From: an uncultured Micrococcaceae bacterium
Lineage (GTDB): Bacteria > Actinomycetota > Actinomycetes > Actinomycetales > Micrococcaceae
Direction: 5' to 3'
Assembly (NCBI GenBank): GCA_947502645.1
Contig: CANNAD010000002.1
Location: forward strand, 558,001-622,000
DNA: 64,000 bases
Shown here: piece after piece, positions 18,627 through 28,900 of the stretch
Position numbering within the stretch: position 1 is the stretch's first letter
How the letters are laid out: each line of letters starts with the position of its first letter
Translations under genes and position numbers: made by a program
The notes under the pieces: model-generated
Told to the model about the DNA's origin: nothing
The model's input: the letters and a program-made list of their open reading frames with translations, nothing else
Databases searched by the model: none

Positions 18627-20281
18627 CGGCCACTCATTGCTCTGGCCAAGGCATCGCGGAAGTTGTTGTACCGGGTAATTTCCGCTGTCACTGGCGCCAC
18701 TACTGCCTGCTCAGCTACTGTCCCGATGGCCGCTGTCAGCTTCCGGCGGGCCCGCCGCGCCCTTCGTCTGGCTTCGAACCGAGCGACGACGGCAGAAAGG
18801 ACGCTGAGCACAACGCCCAACAACAGCCCGGTCACCACGAGGAGGGTGGGTACGGGGAATCCTTCCACTTCGGGCGTGGGACCAAGACTGAACTGGAAGT
18901 ATCCTGCCGCGAATATGACGGTAAGCCATAGCAGTCCGGCCAGTGCCGCAGTCAGGGCAAGCCACTGGATCATTCCGACGAGAGGCCACCACCATGACTT
19001 CTTTTGGGCGCCGAGATCGGCCCCTGCGATCGCTTGATCCAGCGAATCGGGCAGCGCCTCAGCGTTTGACCGTGCGGCACGAGTGACGGCGGCCCTCCAC
19101 GGTTGGGGAATTCCTTCGCTTGCCCGGTCTCCGAAAGTGCGGACTGCCGAGTCCGCTTGGGCAAGCTGTGCGGGGCCGGCCTGCGGGAGGGATGTGCGGT
19201 TGACCAGCGGGTTGATGTCTTCCCTGTGCAGATTTAAACGCCTCAGCGGGTCTCTCCGAAATCTACCCAGCCAGCGCGTCACCGGCCAACCTGTTCCCGC
19301 GTGCGCCCGGCGGCGGTAGGAGTGCTCGACGGCGTCGACCACGACGTCCACCGATGATGCTTTGGCAAGTGCTGCGGTGAGGCTTCGGCGTTCGGCTTTG
19401 TCCGGTTCTGATATCTTTCCGCCGCGTTGGTCATCCTGCCCGGCGGAGCTCTCCAGAGCCTTCGCGGCGGCCGATGCGTCAGCGGCCAAACGCTCGGATG
19501 CCGCAGATCTTTGGTCCGCGAAGGCGCGGATTGCGCCCCGGAGTTCGGAGACGCCGTCGCCTGTTGTTGCTGACGTGGTCCGGATGGAGACTTTCTTCAG
19601 GCCGTCATCGGCAAGGATCCCCTGCAGTGAGGCAAGAACCGGTTTGACCTCTTTTTCGGCCAGTTTGTCGATCTGGTTCAGGACCACCATGGTGACGGCA
19701 CCGTGTGATGCGAGTGGTCTGAGGAAGTCGTGGTGAAGGGCTGCGTCAGCGTACTTCTGTGGGTCGAGGACCCATACGAGCACATCAACTTGCCCTGCAA
19801 GGCGTTCGACGACGTCACGATGCTGGAGGGCCGTTGAATCGAAATCAGGCAGGTCCAGCAGGATGACGCCGCCGGGAACACTCTTGTTGTTGCGTTTATT
19901 CTCTGAGGCCAGGTTTTCTTCTGGCATGACGTGGCGCTGGGTGACTTCCAGCCAGTCCAGGAGTGGTTCGCTGTTCTCGGTTCCCCACACTGCTGCGAGG
20001 GGCTCGGAGGTGGTGGGTCTGCGCGCGGCCACTGATGCCAGTGGTTGGCCGGTCACTGCGTTGAAGAGCGATGATTTGCCGCTGCCGGTTGCGCCGAAGA
20101 AACCGACGACGGTGTGCTCTGAAGATAGTGAACGCCGTCCGGAGGCTCGTTCGAGGACTGCTGTCACGGGGGCAAGGGACTCTTCCGGCAGTCTGCCCTC
20201 GGCAAGGTTCCTGGCGTCGTCGAGCGCCTCAAGTTGGTTGCGTAAGGGTGATCCCTGGGCCGCTTTGCGGTGCCGGCTCAC
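18623..20281 (-). CDS. Membrane-associated dynamin-like / YfjP-type GTPase (second of a pair)
   Basis: A 552-residue GTPase. G1 is GATGSGKSSLFNAVTG (about residues 67-82), followed by a switch Thr in RPTTSEP, G3 DLPDFDST and G4 LNQIDKLAEKE. The C-terminal part has two hydrophobic spans (LVGMIQWLALTAALAGLLWL and LLVVTGLLLGVVLSVLSAVV) and then a strongly basic Arg/Ala tail, so the G domain faces the cytoplasm from the membrane. It overlaps the first GTPase and thiL by 4 bases. Paired GTPases of this kind are common in actinobacteria, and their role in membrane remodelling or stress is not established. Confidence 0.8.
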   Translation of the reverse strand: MSRHRKAAQGSPLRNQLEALDDARNLAEGRLPEESLAPVTAVLERASGRRSLSSEHTVVGFFGATGSGKSSLFNAVTGQPLASVAARRPTTSEPLAAVWGTENSEPLLDWLEVTQRHVMPEENLASENKRNNKSVPGGVILLDLPDFDSTALQHRDVVERLAGQVDVLVWVLDPQKYADAALHHDFLRPLASHGAVTMVVLNQIDKLAEKEVKPVLASLQGILADDGLKKVSIRTTSATTGDGVSELRGAIRAFADQRSAASERLAADASAAAKALESSAGQDDQRGGKISEPDKAERRSLTAALAKASSVDVVVDAVEHSYRRRAHAGTGWPVTRWLGRFRRDPLRRLNLHREDINPLVNRTSLPQAGPAQLAQADSAVRTFGDRASEGIPQPWRAAVTRAARSNAEALPDSLDQAIAGADLGAQKKSWWWPLVGMIQWLALTAALAGLLWLTVIFAAGYFQFSLGPTPEVEGFPVPTLLVVTGLLLGVVLSVLSAVVARFEARRRARRARRKLTAAIGTVAEQAVVAPVTAEITRYNNFRDALARAMSGR

Positions 20282-22098
20282 TGTTGTTCCTCGGTTGCGG
20301 GATTGCTGTTTACTGGCTGCCCTGTTGCAAGTGCGAGCTCCTTGAGTTCGGCGGCAAGCTTGTGGAGGGTCTGGGCCTGGTTTGCGCTGCTGGATTCTCC
20401 GAGTAGTTCGAGGAAACGGCGCTTTTCTTCATCCAGCAGCGTGGCACAGCGTGTGTGCAGATCCTTGCGTGCTCTGGCTGCGAGTCTGCGTACCGCGTCT
20501 TCGCCGAATACGGCTTCGAGTACTTTCTGGCCGACGACGGCGGATCCACCGGCGATCCCAATTTCGAGTCCTGTGAGTCCAGCGGTTGTGGCAAACACGA
20601 CGATCATCAGGGCGACGGCCAGTCCATTGACGCCGAAGGAGAGCATGCGGGCTGTGAAGCGCTTGTTGGCGCCTTCTTTCTGGATCATGGTGAGCAGGTC
20701 ACCTTGCCAGGCGCGTATCTCGCTGGCAGCGCGGTCGCTGAAGTTTGATGGCAGCCGTGACATGTCTGTGGTGTGTAGCAGGGACCGGCCGGCTGGGTCG
20801 TCGCGCCAGCGTTGGTCTGTTTGTTCGGCTGCTTTCGCTGCCTGATCAATGATGACGGCTTGTAGGCCGGTTTCGATGGCGGTTTCCACGGTGACGGCGG
20901 GCGTGGGTTTGCCGGTGAAGAAGGACCCGACGCGGTCGCGGAGACGGCCGATCCCGGATTCGAGGGATCGGAAGAACTCGCCGGTGCCGACAAAGTCCTG
21001 CCATCGGGCCAGTACTTCTCCGCGCAGCAGTGTCCCGTCTTTTGTTGATTCGAGGATGCGTTCGACGGCGTCCTGGTAGGCAGTTTCCGCGTCGGTAGCC
21101 AACCTGTTGGCGGCCTTCTGCTGATTTTCTGCTGCTTCGGCGACGATGGTGACTTTGTCGGCCAGGCCTTTGACTGCGCCGGTGAGCGTGCGGCGTGCGA
21201 TGTCTGCCCGTCCGGCGGCATCTTGGGCGATGCTGGTGAGCCATTCCTTGATGGGCTGGACTGTTTCCCGTGGGAGCATTCCGAGGTTGTCCAGCGGTGT
21301 CTCGGGTATCACGAAGATGGGTGCGTCTCCGAGGCCTTGTTGTTGGAGCATCCGGGTGAGGTCTTCGGTGATTTCTTCTGCCGCGCCTTGGGGTACGCGA
21401 TCCAGTACGACGGCGACGAGGATGTCTCTGGAGGCGGCGTCGAGTAGGAGTTTCCAGGGGACGGCGTCTGCGTACCGGTTGGCGGTGGTGACGAAGAGCC
21501 AGAGGTCTGCGGCTGCGAGCAGTTGTCCTGCGAGCTGTCGGTTGTCGTCGGAAATGGAGTCGACGTCGGGTGCGTCGAGGAGCGCTACGCCTTGGGGAAT
21601 CTGTTCGTCGCCGACGAGGACCAGTGATCCAATGGCTGATGCGTCCGGGTCTACCCCCGCGTGGTCGGCAGCCTTCTCGGGCGTGCCGGACTCAACCACG
21701 ACCCCGGTGACTCTGCTGAGGTTAGGAAGGACGCGTTGGTCTGCGAACCACCGACGGTCCTCAGGGTGATGCAGCAGGATGGGTTGGCGTGTGGTCGGCC
21801 GGATGGCACCCGAGCGGGTGACCGGATGGCCGGCCAGGGCGTTGACGAGTGTCGACTTCCCGGCACCCGTGGAACCCCCGACGACGGCGAGTAGTGGCGC
21901 GTCCAGGCTCTGGTAGCGCGGGAGTATGTAGTCATCGATTTGGGCCACGGCTGCTTGGGCTGCCGTGCGGGCTTCGACTGAAGCAGGGAGATTCAGCGGT
22001 AGGGCAATCTTGGTGAGTGCATCCTGTCCGCGTTTCAGAAGGACAGTTGGCGGGTCTGGTGCAGAGTCTCCAGCGCTGGTGCCGACGTTCGTTTTCAC
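20278..22098 (-). CDS. Membrane-associated dynamin-like GTPase (first of a pair)
   Basis: A 606-residue GTPase with G1 GGSTGAGKSTLVNALAG (about 73-89), RPTTRQPILLHHPEDRRWF, G3 DAPDVDSISDD and a probable G4 VLDRVPQGA. After a long helical region a hydrophobic hairpin (VNGLAVALMIVVFATTAGLTG plus EIGIAGGSAVVGQKVLEAV) is followed by a charged tail. This layout (G domain, helical stalk, membrane paddle, helices) resembles bacterial dynamins. It probably works with the GTPase encoded immediately downstream as a hetero-pair, by analogy with other tandem bacterial dynamins; that is inference. Confidence 0.8.
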   Translation of the reverse strand: MKTNVGTSAGDSAPDPPTVLLKRGQDALTKIALPLNLPASVEARTAAQAAVAQIDDYILPRYQSLDAPLLAVVGGSTGAGKSTLVNALAGHPVTRSGAIRPTTRQPILLHHPEDRRWFADQRVLPNLSRVTGVVVESGTPEKAADHAGVDPDASAIGSLVLVGDEQIPQGVALLDAPDVDSISDDNRQLAGQLLAAADLWLFVTTANRYADAVPWKLLLDAASRDILVAVVLDRVPQGAAEEITEDLTRMLQQQGLGDAPIFVIPETPLDNLGMLPRETVQPIKEWLTSIAQDAAGRADIARRTLTGAVKGLADKVTIVAEAAENQQKAANRLATDAETAYQDAVERILESTKDGTLLRGEVLARWQDFVGTGEFFRSLESGIGRLRDRVGSFFTGKPTPAVTVETAIETGLQAVIIDQAAKAAEQTDQRWRDDPAGRSLLHTTDMSRLPSNFSDRAASEIRAWQGDLLTMIQKEGANKRFTARMLSFGVNGLAVALMIVVFATTAGLTGLEIGIAGGSAVVGQKVLEAVFGEDAVRRLAARARKDLHTRCATLLDEEKRRFLELLGESSSANQAQTLHKLAAELKELALATGQPVNSNPATEEQQ

Positions 22099-22174
22099 AA
22101 CACCATCATGTCAGGAAACTTGCGCTAGCAAGCGCTGTTGCAAGGCGTGGTTTCGTTGCAGTTGGGAGTAGCAG

Positions 22175-22204
22175 AAGGGCCCCGGACCGAAGTCCGGGAC
22201 CCTT
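22175..22204 (-). terminator. Rho-independent terminator downstream of tRNA-Glu
   Basis: On the minus strand a 13-bp stem (one G-U pair) closes a UUCG tetraloop, a very stable hairpin. It lies 8 bases beyond the 3' end of tRNA-Glu and upstream of the GTPase operon, so it ends the tRNA transcript. The run of T follows on the plus-strand side rather than the minus, so the tail is not classical. Confidence 0.7.
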
Positions 22205-22212
22205 CATTTTTG

Positions 22213-22285
22213 TGACCCCAGCGGGATTCGAACCCGCGTTACCGCCGTGAGAGGGCAGCGTACTAGGCCGCTATACGATGGGGCC
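22213..22285 (-). tRNA. tRNA-Glu (anticodon CTC)
   Basis: The 73-base minus-strand sequence folds as a cloverleaf: acceptor GGCCCCA paired with TGGGGTC (one G-U), anticodon loop CTCTCAC with CTC at its centre, and T arm CGCGGGTTCGAATCCCGC. Discriminator A. No encoded CCA. It follows tRNA-Gln by about 40 bases on the same strand. Confidence 0.95.
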
Positions 22286-22326
22286 CTAGTACTAAACAAC
22301 CGTGCAAGTCTACACGATCTTTAGCG

Positions 22327-22398
22327 CTGGGATACCAGGACTCGAACCTAGAATGTCGGTACCAGAAACCGATGTGTTGCCAATTACACCATATCCCA
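22327..22398 (-). tRNA. tRNA-Gln (anticodon CTG)
   Basis: The 72-base minus-strand sequence has acceptor TGGGATA pairing with TATCCCA, anticodon loop TTCTGGT with CTG, T arm CTAGGTTCGAGTCCTGG and discriminator G. The first gene of a two-tRNA transcript. Its 5' side faces the low-G+C glycan island. Confidence 0.94.
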
Positions 22399-22463
22399 AA
22401 GCAGCTTCTGAGCTGGATCACCGGGCAAGACCCGGACGTTCCAACGCCTCAGCACGAGTAAGA

Positions 22464-22493
22464 ACTATACCCGATGAGCGAACCAAACTACAA
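22464..22493 (-). promoter_or_regulatory. Candidate sigma-70 promoter of the tRNA-Gln/tRNA-Glu unit
   Basis: On the minus strand TTGTAG (22488-22493), an 18-base spacer and TATAGT (22464-22469) lie 66 bases upstream of tRNA-Gln. Because the tRNAs keep their own promoter, the island boundary must lie beyond about 22493. Confidence 0.5.
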
Positions 22494-22652
22494 AACCAGA
22501 TCGAGCTGGCACTCCACAGACGAACCACCACAGCTATTGGTGAGTGGACCACCAAAACCACTGCCATACGTAAACTCGATTCGGAGTACCAACTTCCAGC
22601 CAGATAGGATCGCTCAAGCAGGACGCTTATTTGGTAATCATTAGGGGGACTC

Positions 22653-23978
22653 ATGGCTCTACGTCTAACAGTTATTGGCACTGGCTATCTCGGAGCGACG
22701 CATGCCGCTGCAATGGCCGAACTTGGGTTCGAAGTACTCGGCGTCGATGTTGATCCAACGAAGATCCAAAGCCTAAACGATGGAGATCTCCCCTTCCATG
22801 AACCTGGGTTGCCAGAACTACTTCAAAGGCATGTCTCGTCGGGAAGATTGCGCTTCACAACCTCGTTCGAAGAAGCAGGAGCCTTCGGCGACGTGCACTT
22901 CATTGCGGTCGGCACTCCCCAACGAGCGGGTGAGCATAGCGCAGACCTTACTTATGTGGACTCCGCAATCAAGTCCTTGTCCGCGTCGCTCACGAAAGAC
23001 AGTCTGATAGTGGGCAAGTCGACTGTACCGGTTGGAACCGCTCGGCGACTCGAGACGCTCGTACGGGAAACAACTCCGCCTGGAGTTAGAGCGGAACTAG
23101 CCTGGAACCCCGAGTTCCTCAGAGAGGGCTTTGCCGTCGAAGACACTCTTCGGCCAGACCGCCTTGTGATCGGCTGCAAATCAGATACTGCCGAACGTCG
23201 CCTGAGGGAAGTCTACGCCTATTCACTTTCGCTTGGCACACCACTAATATGCACGGACTACGAGACAGCGGAACTCGTAAAAGTCGCAGCCAACGCCTTT
23301 CTCGCGACCAAAATTTCATTCATTAATGCCTTTTCAGAGGTAACGGAAGTAGTGGGCGGAGACATTCGAATCCTGGCGGATGCAATTGGCCACGATAAAC
23401 GAATCGGTCGGCAATTTCTAAACGCTGGAATTGGTTTTGGGGGTGGTTGCCTTCCCAAAGATATTCGCGCGCTACAGGCCAGAGTTAGCGAGCTGGGTCT
23501 TGATAGAACAATGACCTTCCTGAACGAAATTGACGAAGTAAACTTGAGGAGGCGTGACAGAACCGTCTTCCTAGTAGAAGAACTACTGGAGAACTTAGAG
23601 GGAGCACAAATCGCTGTACTTGGGACAGCATTTAAGCCGAACAGTGATGATGTCAGGGACTCCCCGGCTCTTGACGTTGCCGCTCGTCTATATGCATCTG
23701 GTGCGGAAGTCAGTGTTTATGATCCACAAGCGAATTCCAATTCGGCGAAACGCTTCCCAAGGCTGAACTATTGCGACTCAATAATTGAGGCTACTGAGGA
23801 AGCTGACGTTGTCCTGCTCCTGACTGAGTGGCAGCAATTCAAGGAACTGCAACCTGCACAGCTAGAATCGCTTGTCCGTAGGAAGAACATTGTAGATGCT
23901 CGCAATGTGTTGAATGTATGCCAGTGGGAAGAAGCCGGTTGGCAGTATAGGGCGCTAGGTCGAAAATCAGGCAGCTGA
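22653..23978 (+). CDS. ugd: UDP-glucose 6-dehydrogenase
   Basis: Oxidises UDP-glucose to UDP-glucuronate, a precursor of acidic surface glycans. The 441-residue protein has the NAD-binding TVIGTGYLGATHAAAMAELG, the substrate segment AWNPEFLREGFAVEDTLRPDRLV, the catalytic Cys in GIGFGGGCLPKDIRAL, and the C-terminal GTAFKPNSDDVRDSPAL. ATG at 22653 follows AGGGGGA at good distance. It is the first island gene next to the tRNAs and stands alone on the plus strand with the SGNH protein gene, 167 bases on. Confidence 0.95.
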   Translation: MALRLTVIGTGYLGATHAAAMAELGFEVLGVDVDPTKIQSLNDGDLPFHEPGLPELLQRHVSSGRLRFTTSFEEAGAFGDVHFIAVGTPQRAGEHSADLTYVDSAIKSLSASLTKDSLIVGKSTVPVGTARRLETLVRETTPPGVRAELAWNPEFLREGFAVEDTLRPDRLVIGCKSDTAERRLREVYAYSLSLGTPLICTDYETAELVKVAANAFLATKISFINAFSEVTEVVGGDIRILADAIGHDKRIGRQFLNAGIGFGGGCLPKDIRALQARVSELGLDRTMTFLNEIDEVNLRRRDRTVFLVEELLENLEGAQIAVLGTAFKPNSDDVRDSPALDVAARLYASGAEVSVYDPQANSNSAKRFPRLNYCDSIIEATEEADVVLLLTEWQQFKELQPAQLESLVRRKNIVDARNVLNVCQWEEAGWQYRALGRKSGS

Positions 23979-24145
23979 GACATGTTGACGGCTGGCCTCC
24001 CCAGTTCCTCAGGTAAACATGACAGACCTTGTCGGTTAATCGATACAGGCTGAGGTGCTGCCTCGGAAAAGCGCGGGCATTGTGAGGATGAAGCAGGGAC
24101 CGGCCCCAATCAGGACTCATGTTCTAAGAAGCAAAAGAGAGAACT

Positions 24146-25507
24146 ATGACTGGCGAACATACCGTAGGTTTTGTAGACAAAATTGACTCGGACAGGATCA
24201 CCGTTAGTGGCTGGGTGCGCTGCGGAGCGGACGGCGCAATTCCGAATGTTAGTGCACTCATCGGGGGGGAAACCCTCGGAGTTGCGACCATCGGAAAAGA
24301 ACGACTGGATGTTGTCCAGAATACGGGCCAGTCCAATCGCGCCTTTACGGTGCAACTTACTAGTCCAATCACCGCCGTACAGGTCTTAGGTGGTGGCTTC
24401 CAGGTCGTTGCCGAACTACTCGCAACCCAGGCGCTACTCCGTTTATCTAGCGCAGTAAAGGCCAGCGAGGCAAAATCCGCGCTCATTGAACTTTCCCGCC
24501 AAGTGTTTGATCCCAAGACTGTTATTACTGACCTGGACCGCGATGTCGACGCGGACGAAATTCACCGGGTAGACGCCAACCGAGCGGGTGCAGCCGGTCA
24601 GCTCAGCCCGTTGCTGTTTCCCATCGGTCTGCGGTCTCGTGACAAATCGACACAGCTAGGACGCGAAGGTCATCTTTTTCTAACCGGTGGATCAAACGCC
24701 CTTCACACCCAGTACGCTCTCCCTGAAACTCCCGATGGTTTCAGGCTACTTGAAAACCAGACCTCGAAATGGGCCGAGCTTATTCGCGCCCGTCATCGCG
24801 AAGTGTCAGATTTGGGTCCGATATTTTTACAGACTGTTATTCCCGAGAAACTTACCACTATGCGACGACTTGCCCCGCTGAATATATCGGGGCCCACCCC
24901 GCTGCTGGAGCGTATAGAGCACGAACTCCATGCCGACCCCTTTTGGGTTAGCGGATTGGAGATCTTCGAGAACTGGGATAGTCCCGTCGATCCATGGCAG
25001 CGCAATGACTCCCATTGTTCTCCGGCCGGGTCATTGGCAATTGCACGAGCACTCATCGAGAAGCTCCCCAACTGCGACAGAGGAATTCTACAGGATGTGC
25101 CACTCGACCGAAAAACTTACCGGGACGGCGATCTCTCAGAACGTTTTTTCGGTACTCCCATCTGGGACGAACATCTCGAGCCAGCTTCCAGTTTTCTGGC
25201 AGAAGCAGACAGTGCAGTTGAGAATACTATTTCGGTCAATCCGGATAGAGGCGTCGTAGGCACGCATATGGCTTGGCGAAATCGGAAGGCACCCATTCAA
25301 AAGTGTGTCGTAGTCTTCGGAAACTCTTATTTCGGCTCAAGCGCTAGTGAGCCAGCGAAGCTCGGGTGGTGGTTCGCACGAATGTTTGCCGAGTACCACT
25401 TAGTATGGAGCCCTGCCGTCCACATAGATTATGTTTCTCACGTCGAGCCCGATTTCGTAATTGCGCAGACCATCGAGCGATTTCTCGGCAAGATCCCGAG
25501 CTCCTGA
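24146..25507 (+). CDS. AlgX/AlgJ-like SGNH protein, putative glycan O-acetyltransferase
   Basis: A 453-residue protein. Residues 5-75 resemble a small beta domain often found beside glycosyltransferases (VGFVDKIDSDRITVSGWVRC). From about 170 it resembles AlgX/AlgJ: GREGHLFLTGGSN, then NDSHCSPAGSLAIARALIEKL in place of the usual TDTHW-type Asp/His motif (about 288), and FGNSYFGSS near 393 in place of GDSF, giving a possible Ser-His-Asp triad. There is no signal peptide, unlike periplasmic AlgX. AlgX and AlgJ O-acetylate exopolysaccharides, so a glycan-modifying role is plausible. The family call is from motif resemblance only. Confidence 0.6.
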   Translation: MTGEHTVGFVDKIDSDRITVSGWVRCGADGAIPNVSALIGGETLGVATIGKERLDVVQNTGQSNRAFTVQLTSPITAVQVLGGGFQVVAELLATQALLRLSSAVKASEAKSALIELSRQVFDPKTVITDLDRDVDADEIHRVDANRAGAAGQLSPLLFPIGLRSRDKSTQLGREGHLFLTGGSNALHTQYALPETPDGFRLLENQTSKWAELIRARHREVSDLGPIFLQTVIPEKLTTMRRLAPLNISGPTPLLERIEHELHADPFWVSGLEIFENWDSPVDPWQRNDSHCSPAGSLAIARALIEKLPNCDRGILQDVPLDRKTYRDGDLSERFFGTPIWDEHLEPASSFLAEADSAVENTISVNPDRGVVGTHMAWRNRKAPIQKCVVVFGNSYFGSSASEPAKLGWWFARMFAEYHLVWSPAVHIDYVSHVEPDFVIAQTIERFLGKIPSS

Positions 25508-25673
25508 CGTTAAAAAAGCGAATTTGCGCCGGCATCCTTATGAATGTAGCGACGGCTCTTCAACTTTTCTGGCTCTTCGCATCTAAGCGTGGTTCAGGGT
25601 CTTTTCCCGGTATGGTCTGCACTTGGTGTCATAGCGTCGTAGCAAAAACATCGTTGGACTGAGGGGCTTGCAG

Positions 25674-25914
25674 GTGACGCGCACGGCGTTGACGTTTGCT
25701 GACCGGGCCGACATCGCAGTGGAGATCGGGCGGGTAGGACGCACCGGCAGATCGCTGTGGAGCTGGGACGGTATCACACTGTGATTTGGCGGGAGCCGAA
25801 CCGTAATTCGACGACGATCCGCGGATACCGCACGGTCACCGCCGACACCAAGGGGACACAATATGTGTAACGGGTGCCGACAACACTGGATCGGCTCAGC
25901 ACGGATCACGTTCA
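25674..25914 (+). pseudogene. IS30-family transposase N-terminal fragment, frameshifted
   Basis: Translation in two frames gives the N-terminal DNA-binding part of an IS30-type transposase. Frame one, from GTG 25674, reads LTFADRADIAVEIGR; the continuation, HRQIAVELGRYHTVIWREPN then RNSTTIRGYRTVTADTK, is in another frame and ends at a TAA (25868). A further trace, TTLDRLSTD, lies beyond. The catalytic DDE domain is missing. It lies in the 404-base gap between the SGNH gene and the large glycosyltransferase. This is evidence of past insertion and decay. Confidence 0.7.
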
Positions 25915-28900
25915 TCCGCGACGAGCCGACAAGTCTGCAGAACCAATTAACCACTGAGATACGTCGGCCGTGAGGGTCTTGGCTCTTGCATCGAACGAGT
26001 GCAAATTGATGATCTCAGTTGCTTGGGCGGCTCGTTCTTCTGCCGTGCCGAAGGCCGGGAGACCGTCCGGTCCGCACAACCAGCGCAATTCATCGACACT
26101 CTCATATACCTGAACCATGCTCCCAAATACTTCTTCTAAACCCTCGACAGCATCGCTGATAACGGGGGTTCCGCATGCGACAGCGTCAAAAAGCCTGTTC
26201 TGAATAAACCCCTCTTTCGCCATGTCGGGCCAGTGATCTGCTAGTACGCGTTTCGAGGATCGATAGAACGCACCTAGATCCTCGTTCTTGACGTGCACAC
26301 CCTCGAACATCTTCGGTTCCAAGACTTCCTCCCAGCCTTGCCCAACGATGCGCAAGTCAACGCCGGAAAGCAGCGCGTCCGCAACCACCTTCCGATCGCG
26401 ATTGTGCGTGTTGGCACCCACAAAAGTGGTCGGTCGAAACCGATCGTCAGAAGAAAGCGAAGGGAGATGGAATCGGGTCACATCGGTGGCCTGGAGTAAC
26501 GGCGTAACTTTCCGGCCACTTAAGTTTGTCATCTTCGCCGACCACGAAAGGGACGAAGCATATACTAGATCAAACGCACGTAATTCATCGACCGTTACGT
26601 CATCAGGATGGCTAATAACCCACAGGACGTTGAGCGCCCCGGGAATCGGGTTGACCGTGTCTAGTCCTCTAAGAACTAGATTGACGTCATCGAATACTTG
26701 ACTCCGGTCAATATTGTGGCCGTGCCTGTAAGTCACGACCTCCCTCTGCTGTCCGCGCAACGAGTCAGCAAGCGACCCGGCATAGTATGTGTCCCCCCAG
26801 CTGTCGCCTAAGCTGCCACCCGTAGCGGCGTACCGGATACCCCATCGCTGAGCGCGACTGTCCCGAGCACGAATGACTAATGGCCGGGGAGCAGGGATGA
26901 GATTGTTATCTCCACCCACGTGCATCAGCTCGAAACCCGCGCGGCTGAACTTTTCACGCTCCGTCTCGGGGAGCTGCCCATCCCAGCGTTCCATAAAGGC
27001 ACGGCGGTTAGAGTTTATATTGCTCCCTCTTCCCGGGGTCTTACTCTCATGATGGGTTACCCTGGCCAGTGGCTCGACCACAAAATAGCCACCGGTGTCT
27101 TCAATCGCGCGTAAACAGAGATCGATATCCTCCATGCCGTTAACGAAGTACGGATCAAAGCCTCTGAGCCGAGCCACGTCCTCAGTTCTCCAGACCATAC
27201 ACGCTCCCGTGATGGCCGAAAACTTTTCCTGAGCAACGAAAGACGCGTCCTCAGGTGGGTGATTCGACAAGAAGTGTCCGGGCAAACAATTGGGAGCCAT
27301 GAAAACTGTGCCTGCCGTCTGGATGGAGTCGTCAGGATACTGCAGCAATGGCTGAACAGCAATTACTGACGGATTTTCCAGGTGCTTTAGCATTGGTGCT
27401 AACCAATTATGCCGTACCACGGTATCGTTATTCAGGAAGCAAGTGTATTCACCCGTTCCCAGAAAGGCACCATAGTTCGACCCGACTGCAAAGTTCATAT
27501 TCCGCGGCAGGCGAACGTAACGGACTCGAGGTTCGTCGTAGAACAATAGCCCGAGCGGCGCACTATAGTAATACGCAGACCCATTATCGACTATGATGAC
27601 TTCTACATCAATGTCGCCCGAATGTTCCAGAACGCTTCGCACTGCTCGAACTGTCATAGACCAGTCCTGATAAACGGGTATAGAAATCGAAACCCGCCCC
27701 GGAACGGATTCTCGTTGATGCATGGCTTGCCAATCGACGAGGTTCTTACCCAGCACGACCCACTGCCACGCCTCTGACTCCCTGGTAGTAATGCGATCAG
27801 CGCCATCCCTATCATCCCAGTATTCGCAGCCTATAAAAGGAAGGAGCTGCGGCTCAGCAAGCCTTGAAATACGAATCGCGAAATCGTGGTCTACCCAGCG
27901 TTTTAAGTGGTCGTCGAACCCGCCCGCCTCGACTGCGAGCGCTCGCTGAACGGTCAGGACATTAAGGTCGATGTGGTTGACGACCAATAGATCCTCAACA
28001 GTACCCTGATATGCCCGGTATGTAACCTCACCTGCATTATGCAGTTCAAGTCCCGCGTATACGACTCGCGAGTCGACTTCCCGCGCTCCTTTGATGGAGA
28101 GCTCTAAATAATCCTCCGGCCATACATTATCTGTATCTAGGAAAGACACCCACTCCCCGAGTGCGCGAGCCAGCCCTTCGTTTCTGGCAGCACATACTCC
28201 GCCATGTTCCACGGATACAGGGACGATGCGAGGATCTGACGATGCCATGAGCTGGACGACGTCGCGAGTCGAGTCTGTCGAGCCATCATCCACAACAATC
28301 AGTTCCCACTCTTTCACTGATTGACGTTGTACAGATCGAATCGCTCTCGCTACAGACTCGGAGCGATTCCAGGCCGGCATAATAATGCTGACCAAGGGGG
28401 TGCCCTCTGGTATCTCGGGCAAAGAAACATCCGCTAGGCGCCGGCGCCAGCTGTCTTCGATGTCACCATTCCAATGTTTCGTGTTGCGCGACTTAGACCT
28501 GTACATCTGGGCCTTGAGCGTATCCACGACGTCTCGGCGCGCATGCAGGACCGAACCCCAAACCCATTCCCCCGAAGGTGAGTCGACGACGTAATCGTCA
28601 GGGGCGTGTTCCAAGAGCCATCCCAGGGTCCCCCCGGGATGCGCCTCTGCACTTGCAGAGGTGATTACGCGGTTTCGAGTGTTCAGCATGCGGGGAACGA
28701 GCAATGGGCCAATAGCAGGTTGGGCCTCCAAGGGTCGCCTGAACCACTTCAATACGTTGCCGAATTGCCCGTTCCTCCATGCCTCCCGCAGATGTGCTGG
28801 CCACGAGCGACTATCCATGAGTGGATGAGGAGACATATCCTTCGCCATGCCGTTTTCTAGAAAATCTTCCGCGGCCCGCTGCTCGGAGGAAAAGTATTGG

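Noticed and set aside
22213-22398. Attachment site in tRNA-Gln or tRNA-Glu for the island
   Set aside because: The 3' ends of both tRNAs point away from the island, no repeated tRNA 3' sequence was seen at the gltX side, and no integrase gene is present.
23979-24145. Possible transposase tail or mobile-element end between ugd and the SGNH gene
   Set aside because: The minus-strand translation has a few transposase-like words, but there is no repeat or clear family match.
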